Positions 18,270-25,262 of a DNA stretch of 25,262 bases are shown here, one piece after another. The notes beneath the pieces are model-generated. The model saw only the letters and a list, made by a program, of their open reading frames with translations, was not told where the DNA came from and did no database searches. The DNA is from CAZMRF01 sp964568735. Its GTDB lineage: Bacteria; Acidobacteriota; Polarisedimenticolia; JACPZX01. How positions within the stretch are numbered: the first letter of the stretch is position 1; each line of letters opens with the position of its first letter. Where the stretch lies: assembly GCA_964568735.1 (NCBI GenBank), contig CAZMRF010000072.1:1-25262 (forward strand). The letters run 5' to 3'. A program made the translations under genes and the position numbers.

Positions 18270-19433
18270 ATGCACGGATCCAGCCTCTCCGAGGTGTGCG
18301 TGGAGTCCAGGCAGAAGAGTCGAATCCTGATCGTGGATGACGAGCCCGTCATCCGCGAGGTTCTCCATGAACGGCTGAGCAACGCCGGCTTCGACTGCCA
18401 GGTTGCCAGGAATAGCGCGGAGGCCCTCAAGCAGATCCGGAGCGCCCCTTACAACCTCGTGCTCTCCGACATCGCCATGCCGGGCGGCGATGGAATCTCG
18501 CTGCTGCGCCAGATCAAGAACGAGCAGCCCGACCTGGACGTGGTCATGCTCACGGGCGTGGTCGACGTCGAGACCGCTATCCGCGCCATCCGCCTGGGCG
18601 CCAGCGACTACCTCACCAAGCCCTTCAACCTCGAAGACGTCATGCTCACGATCGACCGGACGCTGGAGAAGCGCCGGTTGCTTCGCGAGAACCTCGAGTA
18701 CCAGCTGGACCTCGAGCGGAAGGTCGAGGAGCGCACCTCGGAGCTTCGCCACAAGTCCGACGAGGTCGAGCGCCTCTATCTCGAGCTGAAGATCGCCTTC
18801 GGGAAGATCCAGTCGACCTACGAGACGACGCTCGAGGCGCTCATGGAGGCGCTCGATGCCCGCGACTCAGAGACCCAGGGCCACTCCCGCCGGGTGGCGG
18901 AGTACACGGCCGTCGTCGCCCGGCGCCTCGGTATCGACGAGCCCGAGCTGACGCAGTTCCGGTGGGGAGCGCTCCTCCACGACGTGGGCAAAATCGGGAT
19001 ACCCGACGCCATCCTGCGCAAGCCCGGACCGCTCACGACCACCGAGTGGGCCATCATGCGGCAGCACCCCGAGATGGGGGCGAAGATCCTCAGCTCGGTG
19101 AAGTTCCTGGAGGACGCGGTTCCCATCGTGGCCTGTCATCAAGAAAAATACGACGGCACCGGCTATCCCCGGGGCCTGAAGGGCGAGGAGATCCCGCTCG
19201 GGGCCCGGATTTTCACGGTGGTGGATTGCCTCGACGCCATGATGATGGACCGCCCCTACCGGCAGGCCACCACCTACGAGCGCGTGCGGCAGGAGCTGCT
19301 CGAGCACTCAGGCACCCAGTTCGATCCCCGCGTCGTGGAGGTCTTCCTGACGATCCCGGCCGATGAGTGGGAGCGCATCGACGAGCGCGTCGCCGGTGAT
19401 CTGGCGGCGAGGGGCCTCGTCGGCAAAGATTAA
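18270..19433 (+). CDS. Response regulator with HD-GYP domain (RpfG-like, probable cyclic-di-GMP phosphodiesterase)
   Basis: 387 residues. A receiver domain (about 17-130) has the acidic pair D23/D24, phosphoacceptor D67 in VLSDIAMPGGDG, T95 and K117 in LTKPFN. A coiled-coil linker (about 130-190) is rich in charged heptads. The HD-GYP domain (about 190-365) has GHSRRVAEY, LLHDVGKIGIPD (H237/D238), RQHPEMG, CHQEKYDGTGYPRGLKGEEIP (G298-Y299-P300) and VVDCLDAMMMDRPYR. Such proteins hydrolyse cyclic di-GMP when phosphorylated by a partner kinase; no kinase gene is adjacent. ATG 18270 has GAGGGA just upstream. It acts in the cytoplasm. Confidence 0.92.
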   Translation: MHGSSLSEVCVESRQKSRILIVDDEPVIREVLHERLSNAGFDCQVARNSAEALKQIRSAPYNLVLSDIAMPGGDGISLLRQIKNEQPDLDVVMLTGVVDVETAIRAIRLGASDYLTKPFNLEDVMLTIDRTLEKRRLLRENLEYQLDLERKVEERTSELRHKSDEVERLYLELKIAFGKIQSTYETTLEALMEALDARDSETQGHSRRVAEYTAVVARRLGIDEPELTQFRWGALLHDVGKIGIPDAILRKPGPLTTTEWAIMRQHPEMGAKILSSVKFLEDAVPIVACHQEKYDGTGYPRGLKGEEIPLGARIFTVVDCLDAMMMDRPYRQATTYERVRQELLEHSGTQFDPRVVEVFLTIPADEWERIDERVAGDLAARGLVGKD

Positions 19434-19466
19434 GCCGCAGGGCCGCCCCCCCTCCGGGTGCGGCTT
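19432..19466 (+). terminator. Hairpin overlapping the HD-GYP stop codon
   Basis: AAGCCGCA (19432-19439) and TGCGGCTT (19459-19466) are exact 8-base inverted repeats around a 19-base loop, followed by CTTCCC. The left arm begins inside the TAA stop. It may reduce read-through into the MoxR operon, whose ribosome binding site follows directly. Confidence 0.45.
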
Positions 19467-19487
19467 CTTCCCGGGAGGAACCAGCCA

Positions 19488-20426
19488 TTGGACCCAGCGG
19501 AGCGGATCCGGACGCTCCGGCAGAACGTCGAGCAGGCGATTCTCGGCAAGACCGACGCGGTCAGCCTCTCCATCGTCGCGCTGCTCGCGCGGGGCCATCT
19601 CCTCATCGAGGACATCCCCGGCGTCGGGAAGACCACGCTCGCTTCCAGCCTCGCGCGCAGCATCGGCGGCACCTTCCGGCGCGTGCAGTTCACCTCGGAC
19701 CTGCTCCCCTCGGACATCACCGGCATCTCGGTTTTCAACCCCGAGACGAGGGTCTTCGAGTTCAAGCGGGGGCCCCTCTTCGCCAACATCGTCCTCGCCG
19801 ACGAGCTGAACCGGGCCACCCCCAAGACGCAGTCGAGCCTCCTTGAAGCCATGGGAGAGTTCAGGGTTTCGGTGGACTCGGTGACGCATCCTCTTCCCAA
19901 CCCGTTCTTCGTCGTGGCGACGCTCAACCCCGTGGAGCACCACGGCACCTATCCGCTGCCCGACTCCGAGCTGGATCGTTTCCTCATGCGCCTGCGGATG
20001 GGGTACCCGGATTCCGGGGCGGAGCGCGAGATCATCCTGCGCCAGCGACTGGTCAACCCGGCGGAGACGATCGAGCCCGTCCTCTCCGGCGAGGACGTCG
20101 TGGGCTTGCAGAAAAGCGTCCGGGACGTCCACGTGGACGACTCGGTGCTGGACTACATGCTGGCCGTGGTGAAGCAGACCCGGGAGCATCCGGCCGTCGA
20201 GCTGGGCGTCTCGCCACGGGGATCCCTCTCGCTCTATCGCAGCGTCCAGGCCCTGGCCCTCGTGGAAGCCCGCGGCTTCACGACCCCCGACGACGTCAAG
20301 CGCCTCGCAGTCCCCGTCCTGGCGCACAGGCTGGTCCTCAAGCCCACGGCGGGATCGGGACGATCCGGAGAGACGGCGAGGATGATCGTCGAGGAGATCC
20401 TCCACCGCGTGCCCGTCCCGGCCTGA
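19488..20426 (+). CDS. MoxR-family AAA+ ATPase
   Basis: 312 residues. Walker A is IPGVGKTTLA (43-52), Walker B is IVLADELNRA (101-110), and the MoxR-typical TPKTQSSLLEAMGE follows. Sensor 1 is ATLNPVE (N147), PLPDSELDRFLMR matches the family, and sensor 2 lies near SPRGSLSLYR. MoxR ATPases act as chaperones or activators for the DUF58 and transmembrane proteins encoded beside them. TTG 19488 is chosen as start because GGGAGGAA lies 7-8 bases before it; a GTG at 19458 lies within the hairpin and has no such site. It leads the three-gene operon with DUF58 (9 bases later) and TgpA-like genes. Confidence 0.93.
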   Translation: MDPAERIRTLRQNVEQAILGKTDAVSLSIVALLARGHLLIEDIPGVGKTTLASSLARSIGGTFRRVQFTSDLLPSDITGISVFNPETRVFEFKRGPLFANIVLADELNRATPKTQSSLLEAMGEFRVSVDSVTHPLPNPFFVVATLNPVEHHGTYPLPDSELDRFLMRLRMGYPDSGAEREIILRQRLVNPAETIEPVLSGEDVVGLQKSVRDVHVDDSVLDYMLAVVKQTREHPAVELGVSPRGSLSLYRSVQALALVEARGFTTPDDVKRLAVPVLAHRLVLKPTAGSGRSGETARMIVEEILHRVPVPA

Positions 20427-20435
20427 GAGCGCGCC

Positions 20436-21449
20436 ATGCGCGAGACGAGCGGCTTCGTGATCCGGTTCGGGCTGCTGGCGGGCTGCCTCGCGCTGGCCGC
20501 CGTGAACACGGGGAACAACCTCCTCTATCTCGTCCTCTCCCTCATGATCGCCCTCGTCGTCACGGCCTGGGCGCTGGCTTCCCGATCGCTGCGCCGCGTC
20601 GAGGTGCGCCTCCGCGCGCCCGAAGAGGTCGTCGCGGGGCGCCCCTTCCTCGTCGGTGTGGAGGTCACCGCCCGTCCCGGCCGCCTTCCATCGCCCTGGG
20701 CGCGCGCCTCCCTCCGAGGGCTGCAGAGCGACCTGCCCGAGCTGGATCTGCCCGCGCTGCCTCCGGGTGAAAGGAGCGTCGCCTGCACGACAGCGCGTGT
20801 TGCCCGGCGCGGCATTCACCGGGATCTCAGGCTCGATGTGACGACCTCCTATCCCTTCGGCCTCATGACGCGCAGCCGCTCGATCCGCCAGGCCGAGACG
20901 CTGGTCGTGACGCCCCGGCGCTTCGCCATCCGCAGCCTGAATCTCCCCCACCCCGATTCGCGGGGAAGCGAAGGAGTCTCGCGCCCGGGCGAGGGAACCG
21001 ACCTCTTCAATCTCCGGGATTACACGCCCGTGGACGACGCCCGGCGGATCGACTGGAAGGCCACCGCGCGCGTCAACAGGCCGATGCTGCGAGAGTTCGA
21101 GAGGGAGCGCGAGAGAAGCCTCGACCTCGTCCTCGACGAGCGGCCGGGCCGTGAGGGGTCTCCGGCCGCCTTCGAGAGGATGGTCGAGACAGCCGCATCG
21201 ATCCTCGATCACTGCCGCGACTGCGGCATCCGCGCACGGCTCATCGTGGCGGGGGACGGGAAGGAGGCCTCCACGCTGGAGGGGCGCGGCGCCATGAGCT
21301 ACCTGGCGCAGGCCGAGCCGCGGTCGGGCTTGCAGCCTCATCTTTATGGGCCTCCGCGCGGGGGGGTCCCCCGCGTGGTCCTTTCGCTGAACCCCGAGAT
21401 GTCCACCCCCCTCGAAATCGGCTGGGTGGAGGGGAGGCCGTGGCCGTGA
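20436..21449 (+). CDS. DUF58 domain-containing membrane protein
   Basis: 337 residues. Two N-terminal membrane segments (about 8-25 and 29-48) anchor the protein. The DUF58 core has GEGTDLFNLRDYTPVDDARR followed by IDWKATARVNRPMLREFERE (about 186-225), the family hallmark, and then a von Willebrand A-like fold. The partner MoxR ATPase is immediately upstream and the transglutaminase-like gene overlaps the end. The exact function of DUF58 proteins is unsettled. They are repeatedly linked to envelope or stress functions with MoxR partners. The ATG at 20436 has only a weak GAGAG before it, consistent with coupling to moxR. Confidence 0.9.
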   Translation: MRETSGFVIRFGLLAGCLALAAVNTGNNLLYLVLSLMIALVVTAWALASRSLRRVEVRLRAPEEVVAGRPFLVGVEVTARPGRLPSPWARASLRGLQSDLPELDLPALPPGERSVACTTARVARRGIHRDLRLDVTTSYPFGLMTRSRSIRQAETLVVTPRRFAIRSLNLPHPDSRGSEGVSRPGEGTDLFNLRDYTPVDDARRIDWKATARVNRPMLREFERERERSLDLVLDERPGREGSPAAFERMVETAASILDHCRDCGIRARLIVAGDGKEASTLEGRGAMSYLAQAEPRSGLQPHLYGPPRGGVPRVVLSLNPEMSTPLEIGWVEGRPWP

Positions 21450-23785
21450 GCTCCGGCACCGGCACGCACCGGCTCGGCGGGAGTGCACCTCCCGCCCGAT
21501 GGGAATTGCACGGCCGGGGAGGCTCCTCCGTCGCGCGCTTGCTCACCACGCTGAACGGCCTGTGCCTCTGCCTCGCCATCTGCGCGGTGAGCCTCCTGGC
21601 CGCCGGCGCGGCAGGGCCGCTGCACGTGGCGCTCCTGCTGGCTGTGACCGCCTGGCAGAGATGGCGATGGTCGGGAGGCGGAGGCGCGGCCGACTCGCGA
21701 AGATGGTGGTGGGAGGCCGCCTCCCTCGTGGCGCTCTTCTTCTTCATCGCCGATCTCTTCGTGATCACTCGGGACCTGGTCGGAGCCGCGCTGCGCCTCC
21801 TCGTCTTCATCGTCGCCTATCACGCCGACAACCCGCAGCCCGCGCGGCGCGCGCGGCAGACCCTGGGCCTCACGCTGATCCAGATGGTCGCGGCCTCGGC
21901 CTCCACGACGGAAGTGGCCTTCTCCTTCCTGATGACCGCCTACCTCGCGGCGTCTCTCTGGACCCTCGCGGCCATCGGCGCCGCCGGGAAGAGGAGTGGA
22001 GATCACGTGCTGGGTGCGGGGTCGCCGGACCCGCGGCTGCGCGCTCCGCTGGCGCGGATGACACTGGGCGCGGTTCCCATCGTCCTGGCGGCGGGGCTGG
22101 GGATCTTCTTCGTCATCCCTCACTACGGCACCGGCTACTTCCGCGAGCAGGGGAAGAGCCTGCGCAGGGACCTGACCGGCTTCTCCGAGAGGATCGAGCT
22201 GGGGTCGATCGGCAGCATCAAGAAGAGCCACGCCACCGTGATGCGGGTCCAGCGATGGCGCAGCGACGATCCCCCGCCGCTGCCCCTGCGCCTGCGCGGC
22301 GTGGCGCTCGATCGCTTCAACGGCCGCGTCTGGGACATGAGCGACACCTCGAGGAGCGTCATGCGACCCGGCCCCGGAGGCGAGTATCTCGTGGGCGCAT
22401 CCCGGCTCGCCGCTCTGACGGGAGGGGTGGCGGCTGAGCCGCCCAACCTGCGGGAGATCCTCGGGCGGCGGGATGTCCTCTCACTGCAATTCCTCGTCGA
22501 GCCGCTCGAGAGCCATGTGCTCTTCACGCCCCCCGGAATGATCTCCGTCGCGACGATGAGCTACCACACCGTTTTCGCGGGGCGGCAGGAGGATCTCTAC
22601 GCGGGCGGCCCGCGCCCCCGGCGTCTCCCCTACCGGACCACGAGCCTCGCATTCGCCGACGCCCGCCCTGCCCGGGCCGGAGCGAGGCCGGGGAGCCGGA
22701 CCCCTGAGAGCGGAGCATGGCCCGCCGAGCAGGGCGCACTCGCGCCTGCAGGGAACTATTCGTCCACCGCTCCGGGCGGCGACGAGCAGCCGGAGATCGC
22801 CGCTCTCTCGGAGCGCGACCAGAGGCGGTTTCTCCAGCTCCCCGATGTGGATCCCCGGGTCGCCACGCTCGGGCGTGAGGTCACGCGAGGGCTCGCCGCG
22901 CCGGAGGATCGAGCCCGCGCGCTCGAGTCCTGGCTGATCCGCACTTTCAGCTACAGCCTCGACGTGAATGACGCCGCCGTCGCGGATCCTCTCGTCCATC
23001 TCCTCGTGGATCGGCAGCCCGGGCACTGCGAGTACTTCGCGACGGCCCTTGCAATTCTCCTGAGAATCGATGGGATCCCTTCCCGGATCGTGACGGGCTT
23101 CAACGGGGGCGAGTTCTCCGATCTCACGGGACAGGCCATCGTCCGCCAGTCGGATGCCCACTCGTGGGTCGAGGCCTGGCTGCCGCCGCGAGGCTGGGTC
23201 ACGCTCGATCCCACGCCTCCCGATCCCGCCGGCGTGAGTCCCGGTCTCCTGGCGAGCTTCTGGGGTCTCTTCGACGAGGCGGAGATCGCCTGGGACACCT
23301 ACATCGTCGGCCTCGACATGGAGGATCAGCAGAGCGCCTTCGAGGAGGCGCGCGACGGTTTCGATCTCGTGACATCCGGGATGGTGATCCGGATGCGAGA
23401 AGGAATCGCCGCCCTGAGGGAGCTGGCCGGGATCGCCGAGGGGAGGCTCCCCGCGTCCGAATCACTTGGAATCCTCCTGCTCTTCTCCGCCGTCGCCGCC
23501 GCTCCCCTCGCCGGGATCTACATCCGGAACCGGGTGCGCCGAGCACGTTCCCCGCTCCACCCGGCCACCGATCTCTTCAGGCGCTTCGAGCGGCGCGCCG
23601 CGAGGGCGGGCGGCTCGCGCGAGGCCTGGATGAGCCCGGCGGAGTTCGCGCGCCTCCGCCACGCCCCCGACGTGGCCTCCGCCTTCGAAGCGGCCCGCTA
23701 CGGTCCGCCCCAGTCCCGGGCCGAGTCGCTCGCTAATTTACGGGGCCTGATCGGCACCGCCGCCCATTCTTCGCACGGGACCTAG
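21440..23785 (+). CDS. TgpA-like transmembrane transglutaminase-fold protein
   Basis: 781 residues from GTG 21440. GTG 21446, giving a GTGA overlap with the DUF58 stop, is equally good, since GGAGG sites fit both. The N-terminal half has several membrane segments (about 36-72, 92-127, 145-182, 205-226), as in the TgpA N-terminal family. An outside domain follows, then a transglutaminase core with Cys530 in PGHCEYFATA, His574 in DAHSWVEAW and Asp590 in LDPTPP, the expected catalytic triad. A final membrane helix (ILLLFSAVAAAPLAGIYI) precedes a cytoplasmic tail resembling the end of such proteins. The three genes MoxR-DUF58-TgpA form a known conserved operon. The substrate is unknown; related TgpA of Pseudomonas is a membrane transglutaminase. 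Confidence 0.9.
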   Translation: MAVSSGTGTHRLGGSAPPARWELHGRGGSSVARLLTTLNGLCLCLAICAVSLLAAGAAGPLHVALLLAVTAWQRWRWSGGGGAADSRRWWWEAASLVALFFFIADLFVITRDLVGAALRLLVFIVAYHADNPQPARRARQTLGLTLIQMVAASASTTEVAFSFLMTAYLAASLWTLAAIGAAGKRSGDHVLGAGSPDPRLRAPLARMTLGAVPIVLAAGLGIFFVIPHYGTGYFREQGKSLRRDLTGFSERIELGSIGSIKKSHATVMRVQRWRSDDPPPLPLRLRGVALDRFNGRVWDMSDTSRSVMRPGPGGEYLVGASRLAALTGGVAAEPPNLREILGRRDVLSLQFLVEPLESHVLFTPPGMISVATMSYHTVFAGRQEDLYAGGPRPRRLPYRTTSLAFADARPARAGARPGSRTPESGAWPAEQGALAPAGNYSSTAPGGDEQPEIAALSERDQRRFLQLPDVDPRVATLGREVTRGLAAPEDRARALESWLIRTFSYSLDVNDAAVADPLVHLLVDRQPGHCEYFATALAILLRIDGIPSRIVTGFNGGEFSDLTGQAIVRQSDAHSWVEAWLPPRGWVTLDPTPPDPAGVSPGLLASFWGLFDEAEIAWDTYIVGLDMEDQQSAFEEARDGFDLVTSGMVIRMREGIAALRELAGIAEGRLPASESLGILLLFSAVAAAPLAGIYIRNRVRRARSPLHPATDLFRRFERRAARAGGSREAWMSPAEFARLRHAPDVASAFEAARYGPPQSRAESLANLRGLIGTAAHSSHGT

Positions 23786-24001
23786 CAAGCCGCCACACGA
23801 GCTGCTCCCTCGACCGCTCCTGGCTCATCACTCAGTTCCCGGGGGATGCGAGGGGGAGCCGCGCACCGCGTTTTCCTCCAGGGTCTGCCTGATTCCGATT
23901 GAGGGGAGATAGGACTGTTCAGTCTCGAGCGCCCCCCAGAGCTCGGAGTCGGCCGAAAACCCACTGGGCAAAGAGGGTCGCAGGCCGCCTGATATTCTGC
24001 C

Positions 24002-24029
24002 TTGCCAGGGAAGTTTATCCGGATATACT
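24002..24029 (+). promoter_or_regulatory. Strong promoter of the AAA/DUF4143 gene
   Basis: TTGCCA (24002-24007) and TATACT (24024-24029), each 5/6 to consensus, are 16 bases apart. The transcription start would fall at or next to the ATG at 24036, so the message is probably leaderless; no ribosome binding site is visible. Confidence 0.6.
24012..24029. promoter_or_regulatory. Inverted-repeat operator candidate over the AAA/DUF4143 promoter
   Basis: AGTTTATCC and GGATATACT form an 18-base dyad with 8 of 9 pairs matching and no spacer, covering the spacer and the -10 element. A direct repeat, GATATTCTGCC (23991-24001) and GATATACTGCC (24022-24032), 31 bases apart, adds to it. A repressor could block polymerase here. 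Confidence 0.5.
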
Positions 24030-24035
24030 GCCCGC

Positions 24036-25211
24036 ATGGGTAAGATTGTCTCGAGACTCCTCACGCTCCCGGACCTGGCGAAGCGCTCGGTCTTCCTGTG
24101 GGGTCCGCGCAGGACGGGAAAGTCCTACTGGATCCGTCGCAACCTGCCCGATGCCCCGTTGATCGACCTCCTCCAGACGGACACGCTCGCCGAATACGCC
24201 AGCCGCCCATCGCTCCTCCGCGAGCGCTACTCGGGGCAGGATGCGCCGAGGGCCCGTGGCCCCATCGTGATCGACGAGATCCAGAAGCTGCCCGCGCTGC
24301 TCGACGAGGTCCACTGGCTCATCGAGAACCGCAAGCGCACCTTCCTCCTCACGGGGTCGAGCGCAAGAAAGCTGCGACGAAGCCACGCAAACCTGCTTGC
24401 CGGCCGCGCCCGGCGGCGGGAGATGAGGCCCCTGTGCTTCGGGGAGATCGATCGGCTCGATCTCGAGCGGGTTGTCGTGAGTGGACTCCTGCCCCCCCAC
24501 TTTCTGTCGGACGACCCCCTCGATGACATCCGATCCTACGTCAACGACTATCTCAAGGAGGAAATCGTTGCTGAGGGCCTCGCCATAGACTTGCCCGCGT
24601 TCAGCGACTTCTTGCGTGTCGCAGCACTGACCAGCAGCGAGCTCCTGAACTACACGAATGTGGCCCGCGAGGTCGGCGTCTCCGCGAAGGTGGTCCGCGG
24701 CTACTTCGATCTGCTCGAGGACACCCTGCTTGGCTTCCGAGTCGCCCCGTGGACGAAGAGCCCTAACCGCCGGCTCATTCAGACTTCCAAGTTCTACATG
24801 TTCGACGTCGGGATCGCGAATTTCCTCTCGAGGAGGCAGCCGAAACCCGGCACGCCCGAATACGGAAAGAGCGTCGAACACCTCGTTCTGATGGAGTTGA
24901 TGGCTTACCGTGCCTATCGCTGTCCCGATCTCGAGATCCGCTACTGGCGCACTAGCACAGGTCAGGAGGTCGATTTCCTGCTGAACGACCGCGAGGTCGC
25001 CATCGAGGTCAAATCATCGGTCCGCGTCGCGGATGCCGCGCTCAAGCCTCTGACGGCGCTGGCCGACGATGGGCCTGTGCGGCGCCGGATCGTCACCTCC
25101 CTGGAGCGCCAGCCTCGTGAGGTTTCCGATCGACACGGCCAGGTCACCATTGTCCCCCTCCACGGATTTCTCGAGGAGCTCTGGGCAGGAGGGATCGTTC
25201 CCCCCGGCTAG
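24036..25211 (+). CDS. AAA-family ATPase with DUF4143 domain
   Basis: 391 residues. The N-terminal AAA_14-type domain has Walker A GPRRTGKS (23-30), Walker B IVIDEIQKLP (77-86) and sensor-like LLTGSSARKL. The central part has SELLNYTNVAREVGVSAKVVRGYFDLLEDTLL, a winged-helix-like stretch typical of the family. The C-terminal DUF4143 region ends in GQEVDFLLNDREVAIEVKSS (about 309-328), which resembles the D...ExK metal site of PD-(D/E)XK nucleases. Such proteins are widespread, often mobile, and their job is unsettled; roles in defence or stress have been proposed. ATG 24036 coincides with the predicted transcription start. Confidence 0.88.
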   Translation: MGKIVSRLLTLPDLAKRSVFLWGPRRTGKSYWIRRNLPDAPLIDLLQTDTLAEYASRPSLLRERYSGQDAPRARGPIVIDEIQKLPALLDEVHWLIENRKRTFLLTGSSARKLRRSHANLLAGRARRREMRPLCFGEIDRLDLERVVVSGLLPPHFLSDDPLDDIRSYVNDYLKEEIVAEGLAIDLPAFSDFLRVAALTSSELLNYTNVAREVGVSAKVVRGYFDLLEDTLLGFRVAPWTKSPNRRLIQTSKFYMFDVGIANFLSRRQPKPGTPEYGKSVEHLVLMELMAYRAYRCPDLEIRYWRTSTGQEVDFLLNDREVAIEVKSSVRVADAALKPLTALADDGPVRRRIVTSLERQPREVSDRHGQVTIVPLHGFLEELWAGGIVPPG

Positions 25212-25262
25212 GCCTTATCCAAGCGTGATGTGAGAGGTTTCGTCACGCGATTCTGATGGAAG

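Noticed and set aside
19308..21488. Open frame of over 700 codons antisense to MoxR/DUF58
   Set aside because: Lies wholly opposite two clear conserved genes and has no recognisable domain.
23828..24064. Small minus-strand open frame (and an overlapping plus-strand one) before the AAA/DUF4143 gene
   Set aside because: Both cross the promoter and operator; no similarity to anything I recognise and no ribosome binding site.

Overview
This is a GC-rich bacterial window with strong GC3 codon bias, which produces long antisense shadow reading frames. Secreted proteins, outer-membrane barrels, calcium/metal-repeat proteins (thrombospondin type 3 and MopE-like motifs) and a TgpA-type membrane protein point to a diderm bacterium. 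An Acidobacteriota- or Eisenbacteria-like environmental lineage is my guess, not something the sequence proves. A run of ten Ns at 3772-3781 marks a scaffold join, so this is probably a draft or metagenome assembly.

Layout. 1-1030: a 3'-end fragment of a secreted-protein gene, then a VapB/VapC toxin-antitoxin pair with a clear promoter and direct-repeat operator. 1071-4418 (minus): a large secreted protein with about ten MopE-like Cys/Asp motifs, a thrombospondin type 3 repeat and a fibronectin-like C-terminus. 4598-7813 (minus): a secreted Asp-box (BNR) beta-propeller protein carrying the same kinds of C-terminal modules. It overlaps by 4 nt the upstream 1-pyrroline-5-carboxylate dehydrogenase gene (7810-9360, minus). 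9519-12248 (plus): DNA polymerase I. 12416-14575 (plus): three paralogous small outer-membrane barrel proteins, with a decayed fourth copy between the first two.

14628-17880 (minus): a histidine-themed unit, read as tRNA-His(GTG), then histidyl-tRNA synthetase, then histidine ammonia-lyase, with one promoter visible in front of the tRNA. The tRNA has A73 and no encoded G-1, and the synthetase is of the divergent LRYDLT type. Both are exceptions to the usual bacterial histidine identity system and they sit side by side. The lyase has GSG where the cofactor-forming ASG tripeptide is expected, and its start overlaps the synthetase stop by 4 nt.

18270-23785 (plus): an HD-GYP response regulator, a hairpin, then a MoxR ATPase - DUF58 - TgpA-like transglutaminase operon. 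24036-25211 (plus): an AAA/DUF4143 ATPase with a strong, probably leaderless promoter that overlaps an inverted repeat. The most unusual content is the tRNA-His/HisRS/HutH unit; the OMP family and the vapBC insertion next to a duplicated gene end come next.
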